Shown: one piece after another, positions 26,090 to 34,884 of the stretch | Position numbering within the stretch: the first letter of the stretch is position 1 | How the letters are laid out: each line of letters begins with the position of its first letter | Assembly (NCBI RefSeq): GCF_013389665.1 | Contig: NZ_CP058316.1 | Location: 2,108,001-2,172,000 of the forward strand | Length of the DNA: 64,000 nucleotides | Reading direction: 5' to 3' | From: Microbacterium oleivorans | GTDB lineage: Bacteria; Actinomycetota; Actinomycetes; Actinomycetales; Microbacteriaceae | Made by a program: the position numbers and the translations under genes | The notes under the pieces: model-generated | Told to the model about the DNA's origin: nothing | Databases searched by the model: none | Seen by the model: only the letters and a program-made list of their open reading frames with translations

Positions 26090-26600
26090 TGGGCTGGGTT
26101 GGCGCTTCGCGCCGCGTCGAGCCCCGGGTAGGGGCGGGTGCTGTCAGGTGAAGGCTTGCTGGTGCGCGGCCTCGCGTGCTGGGTTGGCGCTTCGCGCCGC
26201 TTTGAGCCCCGGGTGGGGCGGGTGCTGTCAGGTGAGGGTCCGAGGCGTGGCCGCGCGCTTGTGCTGTGGCTGGCCGGGCGCTGGGTTGGCGCTTCGCGCC
26301 GCGTCGAGCCCCGGGTAGGGGCGGGTGCTGCCAGGTGGAGGCTCGCTGCGCGCGGCCACGCGCGCTGGGCTGGCGCTCCGCGCCGCTTCGAGCCCCGGGT
26401 GGAGGCGGGTACTGCCAGGTGAGGGTCCGAGGCGTGCGGCCTCACGCGCTGGGCTGGCGCTTCGCGCCGCTTCGAGCCCCAGGTGGGGGCCGGGTGCTGT
26501 CAGATGAAGGCCAGGCGTGGCCTGGTGCTCGAACGGTGGCTGGCCGCGCGCTGGGGTTGGCACTTTACGCAGCATCGAGCCGCGGGTGGCGGCGGATGGT
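26090..26600. repeat. 84/102-bp intergenic tandem repeats with hairpin core
   Basis: The core GGCGCTTCGCGCCGC, itself a hairpin, starts at 26101, 26186, 26288, 26372 (one base changed), 26456 and, degenerate, 26558. Steps are 85, 102, 84, 84 and 102 bp. Each core is followed by GAGCCCCGGGT and GCGGGTGCTGTCAGGTGA or close variants. The preceding 26035-26100 has shorter GGCTGGGCTG repeats. The whole stretch 26018-26660 has no supported gene. Confidence 0.82.
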
Positions 26601-26660
26601 GCCCAGTGAAGCCCATGCCGTGCGGGGGTCACGCGCGCAGGACGTCCGAGCCCGGGCGGG

Positions 26661-28028
26661 TCAGAAGTCGGGAGAGCCTTCGGACGCTCCGGGGGGCTGC
26701 CGCACCTGCAGGTCGCGCATCGCCCCGCCGATGGTGCGCGAGGATGCATCGACCACCGCACGGTATCCCATGCGCTTCGCCTCGGACTGGCGCTGGTTCG
26801 ACTGCGTCACGGGTCGGATCTCGCCGGCGAGACTGAGCTCGCCGAACGCGGCCACCTGCCGCGAGATGGCTCGATTGCCGACGGCTCCGGCGATGGCGAT
26901 GGCGATGGCGAGATCGGCCGCGGGCTCGACGAGACGGACGCCGCCGACCGTCGAGACGTAGACGTCCTGGTCGCTCGTGATGGCGACGCCGCGCTTCTCG
27001 AGCACGGCGAGGATCATCGCGACGCGGGCGCTGTCGACGCCGCTCACCACCCGCCGGGGATTGGGTGCCCCGGTCTTCAGCGTCAGCGCCTGCACCTCGA
27101 CCGGGAGCGCGCGGCGCCCCTCGAGCGCGATCGTGACGCAGGTGCCGGGAACCGGATCGCCGTGCCCGAGGAACAGGGCGCTCGGATCGGGCACCTCGGC
27201 GATGCCGTCGCCGGTCATATCGAAGCATCCGACCTCATCGGTCGGGCCGAAGCGGTTCTTGAGCGCTCGGACGAACCGCAGCGACGTCTGCCGATCGCCC
27301 TCGAACTGGCAGACGACGTCGACGAGGTGCTCGAGCACGCGGGGACCGGCGATCGAGCCGTCCTTGGTGACATGGCCGACGATCAGCACGGGGAGGTCGC
27401 GTTCCTTCGCGATGCGGATGAGCGTCGAGGCGACCTCGCGCACCTGGCTGGGCTGCCCGGCGACGCCGTCGGAGAGCGATGACGAGACCGTCTGCACCGA
27501 GTCGACGATGAGCAGGTCGGGCCGGACCTCATCGACGTGACCGAGGACCGTCGCGAGATCCGTCTCGCTCGCGAGGTACAGCGCGTCGTGCAGCGCGCCG
27601 GTTCGTTCGGCGCGCAGGCGCACCTGACCGAGGGACTCCTCGGCACTGACGTAGAGCACGCGCCGGCCGGACCGCGCCGATTGCGCCGCGACCTCGAGCA
27701 GCAGTGTGGACTTGCCCACCCCGGGCTCGCCCGAGAGGAGGATGGCCGCCCCGGGGACCACTCCGCCGCCGAGCACACGGTCGAACTCGCCGACACCGCT
27801 CGAGCGGCGCGGTGCCTCACTCGTGTCGATCTGGGTGATCGGTCGCGCAGCGCGCGCTGCGCCGGGGCTGACGGCCGTCATCGTCGAGGTGATGCCCGTC
27901 TGCGTGGCGGCCTCGACGACGGTGCCCCACTGCTGGCATTCGCCGCACCGGCCGACCCACTTCGCCGTCGTCCAGCCGCACTCGGTGCAGCGGAACGCCG
28001 TGGTGGGGGCGGGACGTCGCGAGGCCAT
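26661..28028 (-). CDS. radA: DNA repair protein RadA
   Basis: RadA promotes branch migration in recombination repair. The 455-residue protein has a C4 zinc finger (Cys14, Cys17, Cys28, Cys31), Walker A GEPGVGKST (100-108), the RadA-specific KNRFG (257-261) and a Lon-like C-terminal domain (about 290-440). The start ATG is the family start. The gene ends next to the repeat cluster. Nothing unusual is seen in the sequence. Confidence 0.97.
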   Translation of the reverse strand: MASRRPAPTTAFRCTECGWTTAKWVGRCGECQQWGTVVEAATQTGITSTMTAVSPGAARAARPITQIDTSEAPRRSSGVGEFDRVLGGGVVPGAAILLSGEPGVGKSTLLLEVAAQSARSGRRVLYVSAEESLGQVRLRAERTGALHDALYLASETDLATVLGHVDEVRPDLLIVDSVQTVSSSLSDGVAGQPSQVREVASTLIRIAKERDLPVLIVGHVTKDGSIAGPRVLEHLVDVVCQFEGDRQTSLRFVRALKNRFGPTDEVGCFDMTGDGIAEVPDPSALFLGHGDPVPGTCVTIALEGRRALPVEVQALTLKTGAPNPRRVVSGVDSARVAMILAVLEKRGVAITSDQDVYVSTVGGVRLVEPAADLAIAIAIAGAVGNRAISRQVAAFGELSLAGEIRPVTQSNQRQSEAKRMGYRAVVDASSRTIGGAMRDLQVRQPPGASEGSPDF

Positions 28029-28218
28029 GCGTCCAGGGTAGGCCGCGCCTCCGACATCCCGCGCTCACCGCGCGTGCGCGGTACACGCGTCGGACCGGCG
28101 GTGCGGATGCCGTCCGCCCCAGCCTCCGGGGCGACAGCGGCACCGCCGATCCGTCAGGGGTGTCACCGGCTGGGCGTCGACCTCGGCCCGGCGTCCGAGG
28201 CCGGGTCCGGGCGGACGG

Positions 28219-29175
28219 TCAGCCGCGGAGCGAGGCGGCGACCTCGCCGAGCGCGCCGGCGGAGTGCCGGAAGAGCTCGAGCTCGCCCTCGGAGAACTCG
28301 ATCTCGCGAACGGGGAAGGCACCCCGGCGGTTGACGACCGACGGCACCGACAGCGCCATGCCGTCGACCCCGTGGAAGTCGCGCAGAACGGTCGACACCG
28401 GCAGCACGGCGTCCTCGTCGCGGAGGATCGCCTCGACGATCCGCGCGCTCGAGAGCCCGATGGCGTAGTTGGTGGCGCCCTTCCCCTGGATCACCTTGTA
28501 CGCGGCGTCGCGCACGTCGATCGCGATCTGGTCGAGCTCCTCAGCGGTGAACTTCGGCTGGCCGTCCAGCGGCACCCAGTCGAGGATCGGCACGGTGCCG
28601 ATGGTCGCGTGCGACCACAGCGGAAACTCGGTGTCGCCGTGCTCGCCGACGATGTAGGCGTGCACGCTCGAGATCGAGACCCCCGCCCGGCGGGCGATCT
28701 TCCACCGCAGGCGGGAGGTGTCGAGCACCGTCCCCGAGGCGAAGATGCGCTCCGGGGGAAGACCGGTGGCCTCCTGCGCGAGAACGGTGAGCACGTCGCA
28801 CGGGTTGGTGACGATGACGAAGGTCGCGTTCGGGGCGACCTCGAGCAGCTGCGGCATCATCGAGGCGATGATGCCCGCGTTGACCCCGGCGAGCTCGGTG
28901 CGGGTCTGGCCGGGCTTCTGCTTCGCGCCCGCGGTGATCACCACGACGTGCGAGCCCTCGGCGACCGAGATGTCGGAGCCGCCGGTGATGTCGCTCGACC
29001 CGGTGAACTGCGCACCGTGGGCGAGGTCGAGCACCTCGGCCTCGGTCTTCTCGGTGGCGATGTCGTAGAGGGCCACGTGGCGCGCCGATCCGCGGATCAG
29101 CGCCGCGTAGGCGACGCTCGATCCGACGGCGCCCGCGCCGACGACGGTGAGTTTGGAGTTCTCGATCGCGCTCAT
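28219..29175 (-). CDS. ldh: L-lactate dehydrogenase
   Basis: The 318-residue enzyme interconverts pyruvate and L-lactate with NAD. It has the GAGAVG dinucleotide motif (13-18), Gln86 at the position that selects lactate over malate, Arg92, Asp152/Arg155 (LDTSRLR) and the catalytic His179 in GEHGD. ATG 29175 is preferred: TGAGGG lies upstream, and longer starts would add an Arg/Pro-rich extension unlike the family. It is separate from radA by 190 bp without a gene. Confidence 0.95.
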   Translation of the reverse strand: MSAIENSKLTVVGAGAVGSSVAYAALIRGSARHVALYDIATEKTEAEVLDLAHGAQFTGSSDITGGSDISVAEGSHVVVITAGAKQKPGQTRTELAGVNAGIIASMMPQLLEVAPNATFVIVTNPCDVLTVLAQEATGLPPERIFASGTVLDTSRLRWKIARRAGVSISSVHAYIVGEHGDTEFPLWSHATIGTVPILDWVPLDGQPKFTAEELDQIAIDVRDAAYKVIQGKGATNYAIGLSSARIVEAILRDEDAVLPVSTVLRDFHGVDGMALSVPSVVNRRGAFPVREIEFSEGELELFRHSAGALGEVAASLRG

Positions 29176-29318
29176 GCCCTCAGTCTGGCAGTGCCGCCTG
29201 TGCGCGGCTACCGGCCCGAGCCGGACTTCACGGACTGTGCCGCCGAAGCGTGCCGCCGATGGCACAGTCGGCGCCGTCGGCCGGCCCGTCGCGTTCCCCG
29301 CCCTCCTCACCGCGACGC

Positions 29319-30086
29319 TCAGCGCCGCGCGTGCGGATCGTTCGCATTGAGCGTCGCGACGACGCGGTCGTAGTCGCCGCGCGCCTCGCCGTGACGCAGG
29401 AACTCGACCCGCTCGACCAACACCTCCCGCACATCGGGGTCACGCTCGAGGATGGTCATGACCTCTGCGACGAAATCGTCCAGCGGCAGGGCCTGCGGGT
29501 TCTCGGCGTGGCCCGGCATCAGGTCGGTCTGCACCGCGGGCGGGACGAGCTCGATGACGCCGACGGAGGTCGCGGCGTACTGCAGACGCAGCGACTCGCT
29601 CAGCATGTGGACCGCCGCCTTGGTGGCGTTGTAGCTCGGGGTCGCCGCCAGCGGCGCGAACGCGAGCCCCGACGAGACCGTCATGATCGCGGCATCCGGT
29701 CGTTCGAGGAGGTGCTCGATGACGGCGCCGATCAGCCGGATGGGGCCGAGCAGGTTGGTCGTCACGGTGCGCTCGGCGTTCGCGACGAAGCCCGCGGGGG
29801 TGGTCCAGTCCTCGGCGGCCATGACGCCCGCCATCGCCACCAGGACGTCGAGGTCGGGATGCCGCGCGATCACCTCGGCGGTGGCGCGCTGGATGGATGC
29901 CGCATCCGCGGTGTCGATCACGACTCCATCGATCGCGGGGTGCGATCGGCGGAGGTCGTCGATGAGCTCGCGCCGACGCCCGCCGACGATGACGGTGTTG
30001 CCACGCGCCTCGAGCGCGATCGCGAGCGCGCGGCCGATTCCGCTCGTCGCGCCGGGGATGAAGATGGTGCGTCCGGTGATGTCCAT
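29319..30086 (-). CDS. SDR-family oxidoreductase (DltE-like)
   Basis: The 255-residue SDR has GATSGIG (12-18), Ser139, Tyr152 and Lys156, and LVPPAVQTDLMPGHAENP, typical of the DltE-like branch that is regulated by MmyB-type proteins. AMAG replaces NNAG. It is divergent from an MmyB-type regulator gene; the 101 bp between them contain a 14 bp perfect inverted repeat. Substrate unknown. Confidence 0.88.
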   Translation of the reverse strand: MDITGRTIFIPGATSGIGRALAIALEARGNTVIVGGRRRELIDDLRRSHPAIDGVVIDTADAASIQRATAEVIARHPDLDVLVAMAGVMAAEDWTTPAGFVANAERTVTTNLLGPIRLIGAVIEHLLERPDAAIMTVSSGLAFAPLAATPSYNATKAAVHMLSESLRLQYAATSVGVIELVPPAVQTDLMPGHAENPQALPLDDFVAEVMTILERDPDVREVLVERVEFLRHGEARGDYDRVVATLNANDPHARR

Positions 30087-30110
30087 GCCGACGACTCTCG
30101 CCGCCCGACC

Positions 30111-30164
30111 CCGCGGCATCCAGGCACCGTCGACCGGGGGATCGGCGATCCCTGGATGCCGCGG
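30111..30164. promoter_or_regulatory. MmyB-type operator (14-bp inverted repeat)
   Basis: CCGCGGCATCCAGG (30111-30124) and its exact complement CCTGGATGCCGCGG (30151-30164) frame a 26 bp spacer. The right arm is preceded by GGCGATCC. The pair lies between an SDR gene and its divergent regulator. A related arrangement lies upstream of the second SDR at 33808-33843, which supports use as an operator. Confidence 0.6.
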
Positions 30165-30187
30165 ACGGCGGAGGGCAGGATGGGGGC

Positions 30188-31039
30188 GTGGACAGGGCGG
30201 CGTTGGCGAGCTTCCTCCGTGCGCGCCGCGAGCGGTTGCGACCGGAGGACGTCGGGTTGCCCGCGGGTGCGCGGCGGCGCGTCGAGGGGCTCCGGCGCGA
30301 GGAGGTGGCCCAGCTCGCCCTGATGAGCGTGGACTACTACACCCGACTCGAGCAGGAGCGCGGGCCGCAGCCGAGTCCGCAGATGCTCGCCTCGCTGACG
30401 CGGGCCCTGCGTCTGTCGCGGTCGGAGCGCGATCATCTGCACCGCCTCGCGGGCCACGTACCACCGGAGCGCTCGGGCAGCGCCGACCACGTCGCACCGG
30501 CTCTGCAGCGTGTGCTCGACCGACTCGGCGACGTCCCGGCGCTCATCATCTCGGAGCTCGACGAGACGCTCGCGCAGAACGACCTCGCGCGCGCGATCTT
30601 CGGGGCGCGAGAGCTGCGCACCGGTCCGGAGCGCAGCGGGGCATGGAGCTGGTTCGCGCATCCCGCCGCCGAGCGTGCGGTCTACCCGGCGTCCGAGCAC
30701 GCCCGGCAGAGCCGAGCGGTCGTCGCGAACCTGCGGGCCGTCGCCGGTCGCGGTGGGCCCGCCTCGCGGGCAGCTCGGCTCGCGGCCGACCTGCGCACGC
30801 GAAGTGCCGAGTTCGCCGGGCTCTGGGACCTCGAGGAGGTCGCCGAACGGTTCGCCGACCACAAGGTGCTCCTCCACCCCGCGGTGGGTGAGATCGAGGT
30901 CGACTGCCAGGCGCTGTTCACGGAGGACCGCTCGCAGGCGCTGCTCACCCTCACTCCCGAGCCGGGCAGCGACGCGGCCGAGAAGCTGCGGATGCTGGCG
31001 GTGCTCGGCCCGCTCGCCACGGAGCGCTCGCCGCGCTGA
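30188..31039 (+). CDS. MmyB-type XRE transcriptional regulator
   Basis: The 283-residue protein has an N-terminal Cro/CI helix-turn-helix (about 5-75, VEGLRREEVAQLALMSVDYY) and a C-terminal MmyB-like ligand-binding domain (about 100-270, ending with AVGEIEVDCQALFTEDRSQ and LTLTPEPGSDAAEKL). It probably represses the divergent SDR gene and responds to an unknown small ligand. GTG 30188 lies six bases after a CAGGAT -10 box. Confidence 0.92.
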   Translation: MDRAALASFLRARRERLRPEDVGLPAGARRRVEGLRREEVAQLALMSVDYYTRLEQERGPQPSPQMLASLTRALRLSRSERDHLHRLAGHVPPERSGSADHVAPALQRVLDRLGDVPALIISELDETLAQNDLARAIFGARELRTGPERSGAWSWFAHPAAERAVYPASEHARQSRAVVANLRAVAGRGGPASRAARLAADLRTRSAEFAGLWDLEEVAERFADHKVLLHPAVGEIEVDCQALFTEDRSQALLTLTPEPGSDAAEKLRMLAVLGPLATERSPR

Positions 31040-31157
31040 CCTCGCCGCCGGTTTGCTCGCTCGCCGAGCGGGGCGGCGCTAGGTCCAGGGCCGGGGGTCC
31101 GGGGCGCGCGAAGGTGGCACGGCGGCTGGGTTGAGCCCGCGGGCTCCCGGCGGGGCG

Positions 31158-32549
31158 TCACTTCTGCGGCCGGGCGGGGGCTTCCTCGCGGGGGGAGGGC
31201 AGGCTCCGGATGCCGGCGAAGGCGACGAGCCCGCCGACTGCCATGAGCACCGCGGTGACGACGGCCGCGCGATGGAAACCGGCGAGGTCGAGGCTGCCGC
31301 CGACGATGGGCGCGAGGAAGGCGATGACCACGAGCCCGGCGACACGGGCCACGGCGTTGTTGACCGCCGACGCGATGCCCGAGCGATCCGCGTCGATCGC
31401 GCCGAGGATGGTCGAGGTCAGCGGGGAGACGGTCGCGGCCAGTCCGAGCCCGAAGACGACGAGGCCGGGGAGCACCTGCCACCAGTAGTCGAACGACTCG
31501 TCCACGAGAAGCAGCAGCAGCGCGCCGCCGGCCATCACGAGCGGGCCGAGCGTCATGAAGACCCGCCCGCCGACGCGTTCGGCGAGCGAACCCGCCCACG
31601 GGCTCAGCGCGATGAGCAGCACCGTGGTCGGCAGGCTCGCCAAGCCCGCGAGGGTCGCGCTCAGCCCCGCGCCCTGCTGCAGGTAGACGCCCACGACGAA
31701 GCCGTTGAGCGAGAGCGCGGCATAGACGAACAGGGTCGCGAGGTTGCCCGTCCAGTAGTTCCGCGCCCGGAACAACCCGAGCGGGAGGATCGGATGCCGC
31801 GTCGTCCGCTGCCGCCACAGGAACGCCGCGAACATCGCGGCGCCTCCGGCCAGCGGCATCCAGATCGCCGGTGAGGCCCACCCGAGGTTCGGCTGCTCGA
31901 TGAGCGCGAAGACCATGCCGCCGAGGCCCGCCGTGCACAGGAGCGCGCCGACCCAGTCGATCCCGGCGTCGGGCTCGCGCTCGTCGTGGACGGGAAGCCG
32001 CGTCACGAGCCAGAGCGTCACCGCCACCGGGAGGACGTTGATCAGGAACGCGAACCGCCACGACAACAGGTCGACGAACACGCCGCCCAACAGTGGACCG
32101 ACGAGCGATGCACCGGTGGTGAAGGCCGTCCACAGTCCGATCGCGCGCGAGCGCTCATGGCCCTGGAGGAGCGAGGTGATCAGCGCCAGCGAGCTGGGCA
32201 CGAGGAAGGCCCCGGCGGCGCCCTGCGCTGCCCGGGCGATCACCAGGAACAGGGGATCGGGCGCGAGGCCGACCGCGATCGAGGCGACGCCGAAGCCGAT
32301 GAGGCCGATCCGCAGCACGAGCAGGCGCCCGTACGCGTCGCTGACCGACCCCGCCAGCAGGATGAGCGACGACAGCGTCAACAGGTAGGCATCGACGGCC
32401 CACTGCTGGGTCGTCAGGCCTCCGCCGAGCTCGCGTTCGATGGCCGGAAGAGCCACGTTGACGATCGTGCTGTCGAGGAAGGCGACGGATGACGCGAGCG
32501 ACGCGATCGCGACGATGAGCGCTGTTCTCGGGGCTGCAATTCGCGTCAC
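31158..32549 (-). CDS. MFS drug exporter (DHA2-type)
   Basis: The 463-residue transporter has the N-terminal motif FLDSTIVNVALPAIERELG, motif A-like GSVSDAYGRLLVLRIGL and GPLLGGVF, as in the EmrB/QacA group. About 14 spans are predicted. The C-terminal tail is short and cytoplasmic. The start is GTG at 32549, just upstream of tRNA-Ser on the other strand. The proton-driven export of hydrophobic or cationic compounds is typical; the substrate is unknown. Confidence 0.9.
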   Translation of the reverse strand: MTRIAAPRTALIVAIASLASSVAFLDSTIVNVALPAIERELGGGLTTQQWAVDAYLLTLSSLILLAGSVSDAYGRLLVLRIGLIGFGVASIAVGLAPDPLFLVIARAAQGAAGAFLVPSSLALITSLLQGHERSRAIGLWTAFTTGASLVGPLLGGVFVDLLSWRFAFLINVLPVAVTLWLVTRLPVHDEREPDAGIDWVGALLCTAGLGGMVFALIEQPNLGWASPAIWMPLAGGAAMFAAFLWRQRTTRHPILPLGLFRARNYWTGNLATLFVYAALSLNGFVVGVYLQQGAGLSATLAGLASLPTTVLLIALSPWAGSLAERVGGRVFMTLGPLVMAGGALLLLLVDESFDYWWQVLPGLVVFGLGLAATVSPLTSTILGAIDADRSGIASAVNNAVARVAGLVVIAFLAPIVGGSLDLAGFHRAAVVTAVLMAVGGLVAFAGIRSLPSPREEAPARPQK

Positions 32550-32619
32550 GGTGTCACGCTACGCCCGTCGGGGCGGTCGTGGTTCGCGGCGGCGTCCGAG
32601 ATGTCGTAAGCTGGTCGGC

Positions 32620-32710
32620 GGTGACGTGTCCGAGCGGCCGAAGGTGCAACTCTCGAAAAGTTGTGTAGGGTAACCCCCTACCGTGGGTTCAAATCCCACC
32701 GTCACCGCCA
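32620..32710 (+). tRNA. tRNA-Ser (anticodon CGA), 3' CCA encoded
   Basis: The acceptor stem GGTGACG/CGTCACC pairs over seven positions, with discriminator G and encoded CCA at 32708-32710. The anticodon arm is CAACT-CTCGAAA-AGTTG with anticodon CGA at 32654-32656, reading UCG codons. A long variable arm (TAGGGTAACCCCCTA) and the T arm GTGGG-TTCAAAT-CCCAC confirm class II serine tRNA. A strong hairpin terminator follows directly. Confidence 0.97.
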
Positions 32711-32711
32711 G

Positions 32712-32738
32712 AAAAACCCCCGATCTTCGGGGGTTTTT
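32712..32738 (+). terminator. Intrinsic terminator after tRNA-Ser
   Basis: AAAAACCCCCGA pairs with TCGGGGGTTTTT around TCT. The seven-pair G/C core is followed by five T, so this is a canonical intrinsic terminator on the + strand. Its A tract also makes it usable in the other direction. Confidence 0.92.
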
Positions 32739-32819
32739 CCATGTGATCCGCGGTCATGGCGCCCGGGATGCCGCTCGGCCGACGCCCCATCGGGTAGCAG
32801 CGACCCGCGCCCCACCCCG

Positions 32820-33746
32820 TCAGACCGCGAAGCGCTTGCCGATCATCTGCACCGAGGCGTCCCAGAGGCGCGGCCCGTCGGCGAGGTCGCGGAAGGGCGC
32901 CCAGAACTCCTGCCGACGCGGGGCGCCCGCGATGACGCGACGCGGGCCGTAGAACTCGTCGCCGCGCGAATCGGGACCGGCGGCCGCGAGCAGGGCGGGC
33001 TCGGCAGCGCTCGCCACGGTGCCGGCGAGTCCCACGCGCGAGAGAGCGACGATGAGCGATCGCTCGCGCTTCGCGCGTGCGCGGCCCATGCCGGGCTGTG
33101 CCGCGAGCAGGTTGGTGGGGCTGACCCCGGGATGCGCGATGTTGCTCGACACGCCCCATCCGCCGGCGCGGCTGCGCGCATCGAGCTCGCGGGCGAAGAG
33201 GGCGACGGCGATCTTCGACTGCCGGTACGCGGCCATGTCGTCGTAGCCCTCCCGCCAGTCGAGGTCGTCCCCGTGCAAGCCGCCGGAGCGTGCCGCGATG
33301 CTCGTCTGGTGCGTCACCCGCGCTCCGCCCGCGCGCAGCAGCGGCAGCAGGCCGAGGGTGAGCGCGACATGGCCGAGGTGATTGACGCCCCACTGCAGCT
33401 CGAAGCCCTCGGCGGTGGGCTGCCGCGAGCCGGGGTTCATGACGCCGGCGTTGTTGACGAGCAGATGCACCGGGCGCCCCTCGGCGACGAGCGCGCGGGT
33501 GAAGGCCGCGACCGAGTCGAGCGAGGCGAGATCGAGCGGACGTGTGGTGACCTGGGCGCCCGGCACGGCCCGACGGATGCCGTCGAGGGCGGCGTCGGCC
33601 TTCGCGGGCGATCGCGCCGGCAACACGACGGCTGCGCCGGCGGCGGCCAGACGGGTCGCGATCACCCGGCCGATGCCGTCAGTCGCTCCGGTGACGACAG
33701 CGAGCCGCCCGTGCAGATCAGCGAGGGGAGCAGTGGCGCGGGTCAT
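32820..33746 (-). CDS. SDR-family oxidoreductase (retinol dehydrogenase-like)
   Basis: The 308-residue SDR has TGATDGIG (19-26), NNAGVM (98-103), Ser149, Tyr174 and Lys178 (YRQSK). Length and the C-terminal part match the protochlorophyllide reductase/retinol dehydrogenase-like branch. It lies 129 bp downstream of an MmyB-type regulator on the same strand; a site related to the operator of the first SDR pair is in the gap. Substrate unknown. Confidence 0.88.
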   Translation of the reverse strand: MTRATAPLADLHGRLAVVTGATDGIGRVIATRLAAAGAAVVLPARSPAKADAALDGIRRAVPGAQVTTRPLDLASLDSVAAFTRALVAEGRPVHLLVNNAGVMNPGSRQPTAEGFELQWGVNHLGHVALTLGLLPLLRAGGARVTHQTSIAARSGGLHGDDLDWREGYDDMAAYRQSKIAVALFARELDARSRAGGWGVSSNIAHPGVSPTNLLAAQPGMGRARAKRERSLIVALSRVGLAGTVASAAEPALLAAAGPDSRGDEFYGPRRVIAGAPRRQEFWAPFRDLADGPRLWDASVQMIGKRFAV

Positions 33747-33807
33747 GGTTCCTCCATCGTTCGGTCGAGCCGCCGTGGCCCGCTCGACCCATGCTGGGCG
33801 CCGCCGC

Positions 33808-33843
33808 CCGCGGCATCCAGAGCCGGATCATCCACTGATCGCC
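33808..33843. promoter_or_regulatory. Second MmyB-type operator candidate
   Basis: CCGCGGCATCCAG at 33808-33820 repeats the left arm of the site at 30111. CATCCACTGATCGCC at 33829-33843 is the reverse of GGCGATCNNTGGATG, which is found at 30144-30158 (13 of 15 bases equal). Both sites lie upstream of an SDR gene next to an MmyB-type regulator. Confidence 0.5.
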
Positions 33844-33875
33844 GAGTCCACCCTGGGGTGGTGCGCGGGCGGGGT

Positions 33876-34715
33876 TCAGGCCTCGGCGCCGGCGCCGATG
33901 ACGGCCAGCAGCTGCAGCTTCTCGTGGCTCTCGCTGCCGGGGGCCGCGGTGTAGACGAGCAGGCGGTGCGACTGGTCGGGGTCGAGCAGGGTCTGGCACT
34001 GCAGCTCGAGCGCCCCGACCTCGGGATGCCGGAACCGCTTGACCTCGGGCGGGGCGATCCCGACCTGCTGCCCGTCCCACAGCACGCGGAACTCGGCACT
34101 GCGCTCCCGGAGCGACGCCGCGAGTGCGGCGGCGCGCGACGACGGGCCGCGCAACGCCACGATCTCGCGCAGACCGCCGGCGTACACGCGCGAGAGCAGG
34201 TCGTGATCGGCGTCGTCGTAGGCGGCCCGCGACGACGCGTCCGTGAACCAGCGGTAGCCGAGGCTGCGCGCCTCGCCGGTGTGCCGGGTCGCGTCACCGA
34301 CGAGGGCGATGCTGAGGGGCGTCTGCCGCAGAGTCTCGCCGAGCTCGGTCACGATCTCGGCGGGGGTGTCGTGCAGGCGGTCGAGGATGCGCAGCAGCCC
34401 GGGGCTGACGTGACCGCTCGCGGGTCCCCGGCTCGGGGCCGCGTGTCCGGCGAGCCGGAACAGGTGGTCGCGCTCGCCGAGAGTCAGGTGCAGGCCCTGC
34501 GCGATGGCGGCGAGCATCTGCTCGGATGGGCGGGGTCCGGTGCCGCGCTCGAGTCGCGCGTAGTAGTCCGCCGACATGTTGCAGAGGGCGGCGACCTCCT
34601 CGCGGCGCAGCCCGGGCGTCCGGCGCCGCTGGCCGCGCAGCAGGCCGACGTCCGACGGCTGGAGCGCTTCGCGTCGCATCCTCAGGAACGCCGCGAGGGT
34701 CTCTCGATCGATCAT
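33876..34715 (-). CDS. MmyB-type XRE transcriptional regulator
   Basis: The 279-residue protein has a Cro/CI domain (about 5-70, GLRREEVAALCNMSADYY) and an MmyB-like C-terminal domain ending with QTLLDPDQSHRLLVYTAAPG. It is paralogous to the product of the gene at 30188. ATG 34715 follows GGAAGG by ten bases; the in-frame extension up to 34886 would overlap the start region of the GH13 gene. It probably regulates the SDR gene downstream and is divergent from the trehalose synthase-like gene. Confidence 0.9.
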   Translation of the reverse strand: MIDRETLAAFLRMRREALQPSDVGLLRGQRRRTPGLRREEVAALCNMSADYYARLERGTGPRPSEQMLAAIAQGLHLTLGERDHLFRLAGHAAPSRGPASGHVSPGLLRILDRLHDTPAEIVTELGETLRQTPLSIALVGDATRHTGEARSLGYRWFTDASSRAAYDDADHDLLSRVYAGGLREIVALRGPSSRAAALAASLRERSAEFRVLWDGQQVGIAPPEVKRFRHPEVGALELQCQTLLDPDQSHRLLVYTAAPGSESHEKLQLLAVIGAGAEA

Positions 34716-34884
34716 CTGTCGTTCGCCTTCCGGGATCGGGCGGTGCGGCATCCGTTCTACCGGTCGGGCGTCGAAGCAGCCAGGACCCGCCGGTCCACCC
34801 CTCGGGGGGCTTCGTCCCATAATGCTTCGCCGGTCCGGGCACCAGCCCTTCCCGCCGGGAACGCGCCGCCCGTAGCGTTGAGCC

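Noticed and set aside
26090..26600. Repetitive protein (PE-PGRS-like) or CRISPR.
   Set aside because: Steps of 85, 102, 84, 84 and 102 bp are not a constant repeat-spacer pattern; frames across it lack ribosome sites.
32620..32738. Attachment site of a mobile element at tRNA-Ser.
   Set aside because: No integrase, no direct repeat of the tRNA 3' end was noticed, and neighbouring genes have normal composition.
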